Assembly: GCA_037146715.1 (NCBI GenBank)
Contig: JBAWWO010000004.1
Location: 33,653-97,652 of the forward strand
Origin: Alphaproteobacteria bacterium
Lineage (GTDB): Bacteria > Pseudomonadota > Alphaproteobacteria > UBA7879 > UBA5542
DNA length: 64,000 nt
Reading direction: 5' to 3'
A program made the translations under genes and the position numbers. The notes beneath the pieces are model-generated. The model saw only the letters and a program-made list of their open reading frames with translations. It was not told the origin of the DNA and searched no databases. Below, one piece after another: positions 16,274 through 25,689 of this stretch (the first letter of the stretch is position 1; each line of letters starts with the position of its first letter).

Positions 16274-19200
16274 CTATAAGCCCTGTCGTTTAAAATTGGT
16301 CTGACAGACCTGGGCTCCACCTTGCATCATACAGGTTCGGGTAGCTGGAACGATGGGCGCAGAAGACACAGTTTGAACGTTGGCTGGATTAATGTTGGGG
16401 GCAATGATGGGGTTAGGGATGACTCGGGCTCCAACAACTGTGGCGCCCAAAGCCAGGGTTTTCGGTTCCACCACAATGTTCATGGTTCGCCCTAGATCAG
16501 TGGTTCCTGTAATGCCAGCATCCAGTGCGGGATTATAGGCGGGTAGAGATGGCGCTGTGATGGGGGCTGGCTGGTTGAAGGCGTATAGGGCGGGAGAGTT
16601 GGTTGTTATAGTAGCGATAGAACCAGAAATAGGATTTGTGGTGATGACCGCGTTAGCAGTTCCCATATACCAGTCTTTAGAACCCGCGTTGCTAGGATTG
16701 AATGATGAGTCTACTATAAATCCAAAATTTCCAACGTTTGAAATTAATAATCCGCGTCCTGGCGGGGATAAACGATAAGTATTATCTGGATTAGAACCTC
16801 CGGGGTAGTTAAGACCATTAGGCGGCGTAAGAGTGGAGCCTGGTGGAGTAAAAAGCATTCCAGCACTGTAAGCATTTGTTGGCGTAAGAGTTCCAGAGGG
16901 TATGCTTGCCACAAGACCATAGGGGTGTGTTGCCTCAACAGTTTGTGCGCTATAAGAATTTTGAATAGTCGAGTTAGAAGAACTTTGTCCAATTATTCCT
17001 CCTGCATAAGTACCATTAATATTCCAGGCGCCACTTGGAACAACAGCACAATTTTTTACTAAGACGGGCATAGTATTTGTTTCCCCCAAAATACCGCCTG
17101 AGTACACAGGTGAGGAAGGGCTCGCAGACATAGTGATTTCCAGATCAACCCGTGAGTTCTTAATAACAATTTGATCGCCGGTAGGAACTGAGCCTCCGTA
17201 GGTAAAATTATCTCCCGTACCAATAAGCCCCCCTACAACCATTGTTGTAGTAGTTGTTCCTGCTCCGTCGATGCCTGTGTGGGGGCCACTTGTGGGGACG
17301 ATATTAATATTAGAAAGGAAAGAGGCGGGATAAGTCCGTCCCGCGATAAATCCTACAAGACTAGGGCTTTTAAAAACAAGAATTCGTGACGAGTCAATTA
17401 TTAGATTATCGATAACAGCTCCCCCAATATTTCCAAAGATGCCTAAATTGTGTCCTGTCCCCCTAATTATTGAATTTCCGCTATTGTCATCGTTGCTTTG
17501 GACAAAGTTAACCAAGGAGTATTGTCCCCCCTGTAAATTGTCTCCTGAAAAATTGGCATTGTAGACGGCATCATCTCCCGTCGCACTTTTCCAAGGGTTA
17601 GTAATAGCGTCACTTGCATCTCCATAGGGTCCACCTAGTCCTCTCCCATTCCCATAGTGCCCTTCAATTGCTGAAAGAGAGTTTCCAAAGTCAATATCAG
17701 CCCCCAGGGCAACGGATTGGGTGAATAAGCCTGTGACATCAACATTTCCACGGGTGTTAAGGGCGTTGTAAAGCTGCGTGGAGTTGTAAACTAATAAATA
17801 AGACGCAAAATTGCTGCGGGTAATATGTGAGCTGGCATGTTGACCTCCTCCAAGGGGAATAGAGAAAGTTTCTGGTGTCTGATACCAATAATAATTCATG
17901 GTGGCGCCTGAAGAGACATTTGGGGGCACTCCATCGTTACTGAAAACGCGGATCAGGGCATAAGGGTTGGCGGTAGTGTTGTTTGAGGCGCCAGGTGTGC
18001 CGGCCCAGGTGCCTCCAAAGTTGACGGTAGACCCCGCTGCAAACAGCATGCTGGCAGCAGAAGGCAACTGAAACGTTAGATGCCCATTGCCCGAAGTGTG
18101 GGTAATGGTGCCATAATGACTGATAGCACTTTGGGACACAAGAGCTAGACTAGCATTAGTTGTCCAATTAATATGAGCACTGGGTAAAATAATAATGTTA
18201 TTATTGAGACCAGGGGTTGAGGGTTCGCTGGTGCTATTAGTAGCTATATAAACATTGCTATTGGTCAACTGAGTATTGATCCAGCTATCTAGAATAGTGT
18301 TACTCGCTCGAATGTAAGTACCTGTATTGGTGTCAAAATTCCCAATATCGGCTGCAGTGCCAATAATCAAAGTTCCTGGGTCGATATAGGCATTGCCGCC
18401 ACCTTGAGGAGCGGCCACATCAAAGGGCATTGTTTGGTCAAATTCCAGGGTGGTTTTGCCGGAAACTTCAATGGTGCCCCCGGTGCCGGTTTCGCCCAAA
18501 GCTTTGGCCTGTAAAGTGGTGGGGGTGGCGCCCGTTTGGCCCACTTGGGTGTGTCCTTCAGAGAACAACACAACGCTTCCGCCGGCCCCAGATTCCGTGG
18601 TGTTGGTCTTGATCATGGCCCCGGGGCTGACTGTTAAGTTACTGGCATTTTTGGCGCTGCCTTTGCCAAAGAAATTTGTTGCCCCAACCCGAATTTGTCC
18701 CCCGCCTTTGGTCCCTGAGGCATCTAAATTGACCGTGTCTGTTAGCTTCAAATCTGCCCGACTGAGCACCTGAATATCGCCGCCTTTAGATCCCGTAGCT
18801 TCCAGAGTAGCGGATACGGTGATATTGGTCTTGTCTCCCTCCAATGTAATCTTTCCACCTTTTTCTGTAATACCATTCGCCTGAATTTTACCCCCCACAT
18901 TAATAGTGGATTCGATGACTTTTTCTGCAGTCTGCACCTGCATCACCACACGACCGTCCCCCACATCAATGATGCCTGTATTTCCTTGTTCCAGCTTACT
19001 TTTTTCCAGACCTCCCTCTAGATGGAACTTGGTGAGGCCGTCCCCATAAAAATCTAAAGAAACCTCAGGGGCCCCCAAGATCAACACTTCCCCCGTTTTA
19101 GCCACCACGTGCCCTGAGTTGTGGAAATAGGGGGAAATAAAACAAGCGAGTCCTCGGTCAGCTACGGTAATATGGGAGCCCTCGCGCAAGATAATCCCTG

Positions 19201-19738
19201 CGTCAGTAAGAGCATTTTGCTTAAACACAAACTTCCCCTCCATAAAGCTTTTAGTGTCAATATCTTGAACAGTGGCCATGAGCCCATTCACGTCAATAAC
19301 AGAACCATCTTGAAACACAATGCCGTTAGGATTCACCAGAATGATCTTACCGTTGGCAGTGATTTTTCCTGCAATGTCAGATAATTTATGGCCCACCACT
19401 TTGTTCAGGGTTGTGGAACTGGGACCCGGTTGTTTAAACTGAACATGAGTGCCTTTACCCACACTAAAATCTTCCCAGTGGATGGCGCCTTTGTCGCTGG
19501 TTTGATGGATGAGCATATGGGTGGGCGTTTCGTTATGAATTCGAATGTCGCCGGCCTTGATATCAGCCCCAGAAGGCAGGGTAGGAACCACATCTTTAAC
19601 AGATGCTGAGGGCACAGGTGTGGGCGCAGGAGACACCACTACCGGGTCATTCGCCATGGAATTTTGGGTCAGGAGGAGGAATGTCCCGAAAAGGGTTTTA
19701 AGAAAATGGGATTTTAATGTCCTTTTAGTCACTGTCAC
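16274..19738 (-). CDS. filamentous-haemagglutinin-like exoprotein (TpsA type)
   Basis: The start is chosen as GTG at 19738, 5 bases after GGGAG; the frame is open to a TTG at 19795. This gives about 1154 residues. A signal peptide (HFLKTLFGTFLLLTQNSMA) is followed by a TPS domain: ADIKAGDIRIHNET, WEDFSVGKGTHVQFKQPG, and the signature NPNGIVFQDGSVIDVNGLMA near residue 150. The rest is Gly/Ser/Thr-rich beta-helix sequence with repeats such as GGTIEVSGKTTLEF. Such proteins are exported across the outer membrane by a TpsB partner and act as adhesins or contact factors. No TpsB gene is in the window. The C terminus carries a Cys pair (CMMQGGAQVC). Divergence of the C-terminal half gives no named domain. 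Confidence 0.85.
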   Translation of the reverse strand: MTVTKRTLKSHFLKTLFGTFLLLTQNSMANDPVVVSPAPTPVPSASVKDVVPTLPSGADIKAGDIRIHNETPTHMLIHQTSDKGAIHWEDFSVGKGTHVQFKQPGPSSTTLNKVVGHKLSDIAGKITANGKIILVNPNGIVFQDGSVIDVNGLMATVQDIDTKSFMEGKFVFKQNALTDAGIILREGSHITVADRGLACFISPYFHNSGHVVAKTGEVLILGAPEVSLDFYGDGLTKFHLEGGLEKSKLEQGNTGIIDVGDGRVVMQVQTAEKVIESTINVGGKIQANGITEKGGKITLEGDKTNITVSATLEATGSKGGDIQVLSRADLKLTDTVNLDASGTKGGGQIRVGATNFFGKGSAKNASNLTVSPGAMIKTNTTESGAGGSVVLFSEGHTQVGQTGATPTTLQAKALGETGTGGTIEVSGKTTLEFDQTMPFDVAAPQGGGNAYIDPGTLIIGTAADIGNFDTNTGTYIRASNTILDSWINTQLTNSNVYIATNSTSEPSTPGLNNNIIILPSAHINWTTNASLALVSQSAISHYGTITHTSGNGHLTFQLPSAASMLFAAGSTVNFGGTWAGTPGASNNTTANPYALIRVFSNDGVPPNVSSGATMNYYWYQTPETFSIPLGGGQHASSHITRSNFASYLLVYNSTQLYNALNTRGNVDVTGLFTQSVALGADIDFGNSLSAIEGHYGNGRGLGGPYGDASDAITNPWKSATGDDAVYNANFSGDNLQGGQYSLVNFVQSNDDNSGNSIIRGTGHNLGIFGNIGGAVIDNLIIDSSRILVFKSPSLVGFIAGRTYPASFLSNINIVPTSGPHTGIDGAGTTTTTMVVGGLIGTGDNFTYGGSVPTGDQIVIKNSRVDLEITMSASPSSPVYSGGILGETNTMPVLVKNCAVVPSGAWNINGTYAGGIIGQSSSNSTIQNSYSAQTVEATHPYGLVASIPSGTLTPTNAYSAGMLFTPPGSTLTPPNGLNYPGGSNPDNTYRLSPPGRGLLISNVGNFGFIVDSSFNPSNAGSKDWYMGTANAVITTNPISGSIATITTNSPALYAFNQPAPITAPSLPAYNPALDAGITGTTDLGRTMNIVVEPKTLALGATVVGARVIPNPIIAPNINPANVQTVSSAPIVPATRTCMMQGGAQVCQTNFKRQGL

Positions 19739-19804
19739 AAACGCTCCCTGTTTGTTTTTTCTTTTAGTATAACGCACCCTGTGGATAGAATGCAAACATT
19801 AAAG

Positions 19805-19849
19805 GAAGCCGGATCACCACGCCCCTGCGGGGCTCGCGAAGACGGGTTT
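19805..19849 (-). repeat. hairpin repeat unit, family A, abutting the tolB stop
   Basis: On the minus strand the tolB stop reads straight into the unit: TAAAAACCCGTCTTCGCGAG, then the GCCCC-GCA-GGGGC stem, GTGGTGATCCGGCTT. The perfect inner stem may also act as a Rho-independent-like stop, but no T-run follows. Confidence 0.7.
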
Positions 19850-21214
19850 TTACAAAACCTCATCCTCAAAGTCAGTGTTTTCTACCTGAGGGAGATGTTC
19901 AAAAGGAAGTGGGGGGCTCCAAGAAGGGTCGGTAGCATCCATAGGTGTTTTGACCTCTTGTTGGTTGGCGCCGCTGATATCTATCGAGTAAATTTTCGCT
20001 TTACCGCCTAGGGTTCCCGTATCATTCCATCGTTCTTGTCGGTAAAAACACAGGGTGCGGCTGTTGGGTGCCCAAGAAGGTCCCTCAACTAAATAACCTG
20101 TGGCAATCAACTTTTCGTGGGTGCCATCTGGTTTCATAATGCCAATGTAAAAGGTGCCTTTTTGTATTTTGGTAAAGGCAACCCACTTGCCATCGGGGGA
20201 CCAATTGGGGGTAGCATAAACACCGCCACCGAAGCTGATGCGCTCAGTCTTCAGGGTTTTCAAATCCAATATATAAAGTTGTTTTTTATGCCCCCGGTCT
20301 GAGTTGAAGACAAGTTTTTTACCATCAGGGGAAAAACTGGGGGAGGTATCAATGGCCTGCTCATTGGTTAAACGTAAGATTTTTTTTGTCTTAAGATCTA
20401 GCAAATACAGGGAAGATTTTCCATGTTCCGCATAACTAAAGGCCAGCTGAGTCCCATCGGGAGAAAACCGAGGGGCATAAGTGATCCCGGGCAACTGTTG
20501 AATAAATTCATGCTTCCCTGTTTCCAAATCTAGAATGCGAATCTTTCCCAGCTTGCTTTTCTTTTCATACTGCATATAGGCAACTTTTTGTTCAGTTGGG
20601 GAAAAGCGCGGGGTAATCACAGAAACATCTTCGTCCGTCAGATACTGGTGATTGGCGCCGTCTTGGTCCATGAGCGCCAGGCGCCGCATTCTTTTTAGCT
20701 GGGGGCCTGTTTCAGCAATATATACGATGCGGCTATCAAAGTAGCCTTCTGTTCCCGTAACACGTTTGTACACAATGTCAGAAATGATGTGAGCCAAGCG
20801 TCGCCAATATTTTTTTTTGGCTTTTATGGTGCCCCGTACCATTTGTTTTTGAGAGTACACATCCCACAACTGGAATTGAATGATCAGAACATTGTCGTTT
20901 GTTAGTGCAACATGGCCATTGAGGAGTAGGCGCGTTTTAATGAGTTTCCAGCTTTCAAATTGGGGGGGTTGAGCTAAAGGTAAACTGGTCTCTGTGAAAG
21001 ATTCCGATGGGATGGGCTCAAAAAAACCAGATCTTTTCAGGTCATTTTCAGTCACTTCTTTTAAATCTTCAGCTAAATCTTGGTCCCCTTGAAATTTCAG
21101 CAAAGCAATGGGGGTTGGTTTTAGTTTGCCTTGGGAAAATGTTGCGTCTAAGTCAGCTTGAGCCGTGAATCCGAACATCAAACAACATCCTAATATTACT
21201 TTTTTTAACATCAA
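19850..21214 (-). CDS. tolB: Tol-Pal system periplasmic protein TolB
   Basis: A 454-residue periplasmic protein with signal peptide MLKKVILGCCLMFGFTAQAD (cleavage after AQA). The N-terminal domain contains LDATFSQGKLKPTPIALL, and the C-terminal six-bladed beta-propeller has WD-like TolB repeats (FSPDGKKLVFNSDRG, WSPDGKWVAFT). TolB links Pal and TolA during outer-membrane constriction at division. Start ATG at 21214 overlaps the tolA stop. It is the last gene of the dcw-ruv-tol run. pal, which usually follows, is replaced by a palindromic repeat and the FHA-like gene. Confidence 0.96.
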   Translation of the reverse strand: MMLKKVILGCCLMFGFTAQADLDATFSQGKLKPTPIALLKFQGDQDLAEDLKEVTENDLKRSGFFEPIPSESFTETSLPLAQPPQFESWKLIKTRLLLNGHVALTNDNVLIIQFQLWDVYSQKQMVRGTIKAKKKYWRRLAHIISDIVYKRVTGTEGYFDSRIVYIAETGPQLKRMRRLALMDQDGANHQYLTDEDVSVITPRFSPTEQKVAYMQYEKKSKLGKIRILDLETGKHEFIQQLPGITYAPRFSPDGTQLAFSYAEHGKSSLYLLDLKTKKILRLTNEQAIDTSPSFSPDGKKLVFNSDRGHKKQLYILDLKTLKTERISFGGGVYATPNWSPDGKWVAFTKIQKGTFYIGIMKPDGTHEKLIATGYLVEGPSWAPNSRTLCFYRQERWNDTGTLGGKAKIYSIDISGANQQEVKTPMDATDPSWSPPLPFEHLPQVENTDFEDEVL

Positions 21215-22038
21215 ATAACTCCTTTAGGGCTAAAGACAAATTTGGCCCGTTTCCATTGATCATGTTTGCCCTCAGGCAAGGCTAACGGCGTACATTCGGG
21301 GGCGGCTAGAGCCTGCTTCACACTATCCACAGCGGCTTGGAAAGCGGCCCGGTTAGTTCCAAATTTAGGACGTTTGATAGAAATATTTGTGACCTTCCGG
21401 TCAGGGCCAATATCAACGGTAGCTTCAACGACCATCTGCGGATCTTCCCATACGCTTTGCTGAATATGCCAGCATTGCTGAATTTGTTGACGTAGGGCGT
21501 CAAGCTCTGACAGGGTCAGCTTATCTGAAATGTTTTCTGCTTCAAAGGCCTTTGGGTCAGAGTTTTGGACCGCAGGTTTACTTTCAACATTTCTTTCTAA
21601 AGATTTCATCAACGAATCAAAGGTTTCTTGATGTTTTTTGTCCAGAGGTTTTGCTTGGGGTTCCGGCTTTTTAACCGCTTGAGGTTTGGGTGGGGCAGAT
21701 ACAGTTTCCACGGGCTTTTTAATGTCTTTCTTCTGCTCTTTTTTGACGGGCGCTACCTTAGTTTCTTTCTTTTCAATCTCAGTTTTTTTAGGGGGTGTTT
21801 TTTCCTTCACAGGGGCAGACTTTGCGGTTTCCTGGGTTGTAATTTCTTTGAATTTATTGAAGTTTTCCTCAGTCTTAGGGGGTGGCGATTGGGTCAATTC
21901 GTCAATGGGGGCAATACGTACGGGAATGGGTTTTGCCATTTCCCAATCTTTTTGTGGCATCGACCAAGGGGCAAATAAAATCAAAATGATCAGAAGATGA
22001 AAAAAGATAGAAAATAAAAGGGAATTTTTATTTGTCAT
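21211..22038 (-). CDS. tolA: TolA-like envelope energy transducer
   Basis: ATG at 22038 (275 aa) gives the single N-terminal anchor SLLFSIFFHLLIILILFAPW directly after MTNKN. A ~120-residue Lys/Pro/Glu-rich spanner follows (APVKEKTPPKKTEIEKKETK region), then the C-terminal TolA/TonB-like domain (LRQQIQQCWHIQ, VVEATVDIGPDRKVTNI). It transmits force from TolQR to TolB/Pal. An upstream extension of the frame overlaps tolR and would put 22 residues before the anchor, so it was not used. It overlaps the tolR end by 11 bases. Confidence 0.92.
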   Translation of the reverse strand: MTNKNSLLFSIFFHLLIILILFAPWSMPQKDWEMAKPIPVRIAPIDELTQSPPPKTEENFNKFKEITTQETAKSAPVKEKTPPKKTEIEKKETKVAPVKKEQKKDIKKPVETVSAPPKPQAVKKPEPQAKPLDKKHQETFDSLMKSLERNVESKPAVQNSDPKAFEAENISDKLTLSELDALRQQIQQCWHIQQSVWEDPQMVVEATVDIGPDRKVTNISIKRPKFGTNRAAFQAAVDSVKQALAAPECTPLALPEGKHDQWKRAKFVFSPKGVI

Positions 22039-22453
22039 GACTCGTGTGGCCTGTGGTGCTGACAAGGGAAACTTTGTTAAAGCCATAGGCACTAAGCTCC
22101 CCAATAACCTTCATAACCATACCATAGGAAATTTTTCGGTCAGCCCGAATGTAAAGGGCCGTTTCTTTGTTGCGCTGGGTGATGGCCATAAGTCTGGCAC
22201 CCAGTTTAGGCAAGGAGGTTTGGGCCTTTTGAATATAAATAAGGCCATTTTCTGCAATACTAATCACAATAGGTTCAGTTTTGTCAGGCAAAGCTTGGGC
22301 ATTGCTGTCAGGCAAATCAATCGGAACACCCACGTTTAAAAGGGGCGCTGTTACCATAAAAACAATAAGCAAAACTAAGACAACGTCGACAAAGGGCGTT
22401 ACGTTAATATCGCTGATTTGTTTATGAGGTGTGTTACGATTGCGTCCGCGCAT
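22028..22453 (-). CDS. tolR: TolR/ExbD-family protein
   Basis: A 141-residue protein with one helix: SDINVTPFVDVVLVLLIVFM, in which the Asp of FVD is the proton-path residue conserved in ExbD/TolR. The periplasmic domain ends DRKISYGMVMKVIGELSAYG. With TolQ it forms the proton-driven motor for TolA. It starts 7 bases after tolQ and overlaps tolA. Confidence 0.96.
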   Translation of the reverse strand: MRGRNRNTPHKQISDINVTPFVDVVLVLLIVFMVTAPLLNVGVPIDLPDSNAQALPDKTEPIVISIAENGLIYIQKAQTSLPKLGARLMAITQRNKETALYIRADRKISYGMVMKVIGELSAYGFNKVSLVSTTGHTSHDK

Positions 22454-22460
22454 GGGAACC

Positions 22461-23171
22461 CTAGTAGATTTCTTTTGAATACAGGATGCATACTTTGTCG
22501 ACGAAATGCTCGAGCAACTGAGTATATTCGCTCAAAAACGTATTAATTCTGTTGTAAGCCACAACGGCTGGAATAGCTGTTAAAAGACCCAAAGCTGTTG
22601 CCGCCAAGGCTTCTGCAATGCCAGGGGCTACTACGGCCAAGTTGGTATTTTGAGACATGGCGATGGACTGAAAGCTATGCATGATTCCCCAGACGGTTCC
22701 TAAAAGACCTATAAAGGGGGCCGTGGACCCAACAGTTGCCAAAAAGGTTGTGCTGCGTTGCAGACAATGTATTTGCCAGCGAAGAGCGCTTTCTAAGCTT
22801 TGAGACACCAGAGAAATTGAATTTTTTTTAGATTCTTCTGAATGGGAAACTTCAGAAATTTCAGAAAGACCTGCCCACAAAATATGATGCATAACGTGGT
22901 GAGGGTGCTCATTAAAAAAGTCTTTTAATTTAGACAAAGAATGAATCTTTGAGAGGTCACCCAGAATAGCGTTTGTAGATCTTTTTAGGCTTTTAAATTG
23001 CCATATTTTTTGAAGAATCAGATTCCAGCTCCAAATGGAGGCTATAACCAAAAGAAGCATAATGAATTGGACGAAAATATCTGCTTCCCAAAACAAAGAC
23101 CACGCACTTGTGCCCTTTGCCGCAATAACTTCCGTTTGTGCTAAAATTTTTCCAGAACTTGTATCAGTCAT
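22461..23171 (-). CDS. tolQ: TolQ/ExbB-family protein
   Basis: A 236-residue inner membrane protein with three helices. The conserved region is LATVGSTAPFIGLLGTVWGI MHSF then APGIAEALAATALGLLTAIP, the TolQ/ExbB signature. It forms the stator of the Tol motor with TolR. It overlaps the ybgC stop by 8 bases, the usual ybgC-tolQ arrangement. Confidence 0.97.
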   Translation of the reverse strand: MTDTSSGKILAQTEVIAAKGTSAWSLFWEADIFVQFIMLLLVIASIWSWNLILQKIWQFKSLKRSTNAILGDLSKIHSLSKLKDFFNEHPHHVMHHILWAGLSEISEVSHSEESKKNSISLVSQSLESALRWQIHCLQRSTTFLATVGSTAPFIGLLGTVWGIMHSFQSIAMSQNTNLAVVAPGIAEALAATALGLLTAIPAVVAYNRINTFLSEYTQLLEHFVDKVCILYSKEIY

Positions 23172-23577
23172 GTATGTACCTTTTTGCCTTTTCTTGTAAG
23201 TATTCAGGGAATTTTATAGGTTTATAGGTGCCTAAGTCAACACAAACTATTTCAATTGTGATGGCAACGCATAGGCGGGTTTCCACATAAATTTTTTGAT
23301 CAAATGTCATGCGAAATTTTGTCATGGTTTTGATTGAGGTTGCTATGGTCAACAGGTCATCTAGACGGGCGGGACTTTTGAATTTGATGTCCGCATGGGT
23401 GACGACAAAAAGAACTTTTTCCTTTTCGGCCCACTCTTGTTCCGTTCCGCCCCAATGTCTTAAAAGTTCTGTGCGACCTCGGGCCGCGAACTTCAGATAA
23501 TCTGAATGGTAAACAACACCCCCTGCATCGGTATTTTCGTAGTAAACACGGGCTTTGATGGTGTGGGAACTAGTCAT
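23164..23577 (-). CDS. ybgC: Tol-Pal-associated acyl-CoA thioesterase YbgC
   Basis: A hotdog-fold protein of 137 residues from the ATG at 23577. [20 protein letters not shown] carries the catalytic Asp and the family signature, then [11 protein letters not shown]. It hydrolyses short or phospholipid-linked acyl-CoA in the cytoplasm and is conserved next to tolQ. The open frame runs 6 codons further upstream into ruvB; ATG 23577 overlaps the ruvB stop by 8 bases and matches the family start. Confidence 0.95.
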   Translation of the reverse strand: MTSSHTIKARVYYENTDAGGVVYHSDYLKFAARGRTELLRHWGGTEQEWAEKEKVLFVVTHADIKFKSPARLDDLLTIATSIKTMTKFRMTFDQKIYVETRLCVAITIEIVCVDLGTYKPIKFPEYLQEKAKRYIHD

Positions 23578-24601
23578 TTTCTTCCACAGTAGCAAGATCT
23601 TGGGGGAAAGGAAGATTCAGGTAATCATAAGCCGTTTTGGTCAGCATGCGGCCCCTGGGGGTTCGTTGCATAAAGCCTTTTTGCATCAGGTAGGGTTCAA
23701 TCACATCTTCCAGCACATCTTTTTGTTCGGATAAAATAGCGGCTATGGTTTCAATACCTACAGGCCCGCCGTTATAGTGCTGAATGATTGTTGTAAGATA
23801 CCGTCGATCCATTTGGTCAAAACCTTCCGAGTCTACCTCTAACTGTGCAAGGGCTTTGTCAACCAGCTGTTCGGTGACAGGAAATTGATCCCACAGGCAG
23901 GTAATATCCCGGACACGGCGCAAAAGGCGCAGGGCGATTCTAGGCGTTCCGCGGGATCTTTTTGCAATTTCCATGGTACCATCTTCGGTCATATCTAATT
24001 TCATTTGCAAAGCAGCCCGTTTCACAATGTGGGCCAGTTCATGGGGCGCATAAAAAATAAGAGCCAGGGGAATGCCAAAACGTTCTCGCAGGGGACGTGT
24101 GATCAAGCCAGAGCGGGTTGTGGCGCCGATAAGGGTGAAAGGGGGTAAATCGATTTGAACGGATCGAGCTGAGGGCCCCTCCCCAATCATAAGGTCCAAC
24201 TTGAAGTCTTCCATAGCTGGGTAGAGGATTTCCTCAACAGCGGGGTTCAGACGGTGAATTTCATCAATAAACAATACATCATGCGGCTGCAAATTGGTCA
24301 GCAAAGCGGCTAAATCTCCGGCTTTGGCAATGACGGGGCCAGATGTAGAACGGAAGCTTGCCCCCAGTTCATGGGCAACAATTTGGGACAGGGTTGTTTT
24401 ACCCAGGCCGGGCGGGCCATAGAATAGAATATGGTCAAGAGGTTCAGATCTTTTTTTAGCCGCTTCAATAAAAATCTTTAAGTTTTGTTTCAGTTGCTCT
24501 TGCCCTAAAAAATCTTCCAGCTTCAGGGGCCGCAAGGAATGCTTTAGCTCAACGATTTCTTCTTCTGCAGGTAAAACTTCTTTTGAAACGAGTCTATCCA
24601 T
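23570..24601 (-). CDS. ruvB: Holliday junction branch migration helicase RuvB
   Basis: A 343-residue AAA+ motor. The N-terminal [19 protein letters not shown], Walker [11 protein letters not shown], Walker [10 protein letters not shown] and sensor ATTRSG are all present, and the C-terminal winged helix has [14 protein letters not shown]. It drives branch migration with RuvA and RuvC. It overlaps ruvA by 8 bases. Its linkage to ybgC-tolQRAB downstream is common in proteobacteria. Confidence 0.98.
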   Translation of the reverse strand: MDRLVSKEVLPAEEEIVELKHSLRPLKLEDFLGQEQLKQNLKIFIEAAKKRSEPLDHILFYGPPGLGKTTLSQIVAHELGASFRSTSGPVIAKAGDLAALLTNLQPHDVLFIDEIHRLNPAVEEILYPAMEDFKLDLMIGEGPSARSVQIDLPPFTLIGATTRSGLITRPLRERFGIPLALIFYAPHELAHIVKRAALQMKLDMTEDGTMEIAKRSRGTPRIALRLLRRVRDITCLWDQFPVTEQLVDKALAQLEVDSEGFDQMDRRYLTTIIQHYNGGPVGIETIAAILSEQKDVLEDVIEPYLMQKGFMQRTPRGRMLTKTAYDYLNLPFPQDLATVEEND

Positions 24602-25202
24602 TGGCTTTGCTCAATCGTTTAAGGGTTTGGGGGATCAGAGCGTCCAAAGAAAGATCAGCTCCCATGTCCTCATGAACTTTTGCCAGGGCTTCCGCCACAT
24701 CTTGTCGTCTGTATCCCAAATTCATAAGGGCTGATAGGGCATCTTGACTGACGGACGCCAGAGGCACAATAGATGCAGTCACGCCAGGTAAAGAACCAGT
24801 CAGTAAAGTTTTGCCCTTAAGTTCATGGACAATACGCATGGCGAGTTTTGGCCCAACACCTTCGGCCTGGGTCAAAGGCAGATGATCTTGAGTAAGCAAA
24901 CAAGTTTGAAGGGTTGCCGGTGAAATACTAGACAGTAAGCTTAAACAGACTTTGCCGCCCACACCCTGAACTGTTAGCAGTAGTTTGAAGGCTTCCCGTT
25001 CTTCCTCGGTAAAAAAACCAAAAAGGGTGATGTTGTCTTGGCGAATCAAAACTTCCACAGACACATTCGCAAAACTTCCTATGGGGGGTAGTTGACCTAA
25101 GGTTTGATTCGAACAAAGCAGGCTATAGCCCACCCCGTTCACATCCAACACCAGCTGGTTTCCCCTAATACCGTCTACAATTCCTTTAAGCTTTGCAATC
25201 AT
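24594..25202 (-). CDS. ruvA: Holliday junction DNA helicase subunit RuvA
   Basis: A 202-residue protein. The N-terminal OB fold is [20 protein letters not shown], the helix-hairpin-helix region has [17 protein letters not shown] and [19 protein letters not shown], and the C-terminal RuvB-binding domain ends [15 protein letters not shown]. It holds the junction as a tetramer. It overlaps the ruvC end by 17 bases. Confidence 0.97.
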   Translation of the reverse strand: MIAKLKGIVDGIRGNQLVLDVNGVGYSLLCSNQTLGQLPPIGSFANVSVEVLIRQDNITLFGFFTEEEREAFKLLLTVQGVGGKVCLSLLSSISPATLQTCLLTQDHLPLTQAEGVGPKLAMRIVHELKGKTLLTGSLPGVTASIVPLASVSQDALSALMNLGYRRQDVAEALAKVHEDMGADLSLDALIPQTLKRLSKANG

Positions 25203-25689
25203 TTTTCAAAATCGTTTCATTAAAACTTCTGTAGTGGGCGTGACATATGGCAATGGCTAAAGCATCGGCAGCATCTTTTTTTGGGTTTACCCCTGGTAGC
25301 AAAATAGACACCATAGAGGCCACCTGTTCTTTTTCTGCATGACCATTTCCGACTATAGATTTTTTTACCTTATTTGCCCCATACTCTGCAACTGGAATTC
25401 CATAAAAAGCAGGGGACATAAGGGCAATTCCTCGGGCCATCCCCAACTTCAGGGTGGAAAGGGGGTTTTTGTTCACAAACACTTCTTCTACGGCTGCTTC
25501 TTGGGGGGCGTATTCTTTCAAAACCTTCATAATTTCTTCATGAATGGTGGTCAGTCTTGCGGCCATGGGCATATCTTCATGGGCATTAATAATGCCGTGT
25601 GCAATGTGAGATAGCCTGGTTCCGGAAGATTCAATAATCCCCCAACCCGTGTGGCGCAGTCCTGGGTCTAATCCGATAATACGGGTCAT
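25186..25689 (-). CDS. ruvC: Holliday junction resolvase RuvC
   Basis: A 167-residue RNase H-like nuclease. IIGLDPGLRHTGWGI holds the first catalytic Asp, AAVEEVFVNKNPLSTLKLGM the second acidic site, and DAADALAIAICHAH the last two Asp. It cuts Holliday junctions. The start forms ATGA with the murD stop, placing the recombination genes inside the cell-wall operon. Confidence 0.97.
   Translation of the reverse strand: MTRIIGLDPGLRHTGWGIIESSGTRLSHIAHGIINAHEDMPMAARLTTIHEEIMKVLKEYAPQEAAVEEVFVNKNPLSTLKLGMARGIALMSPAFYGIPVAEYGANKVKKSIVGNGHAEKEQVASMVSILLPGVNPKKDAADALAIAICHAHYRSFNETILKNDCKA

Noticed and set aside
19739..19795. TTG start for the FHA-like gene
   Set aside because: GTG 19738 has a GGGAG site at proper distance and begins close to the signal peptide; the TTG does not.
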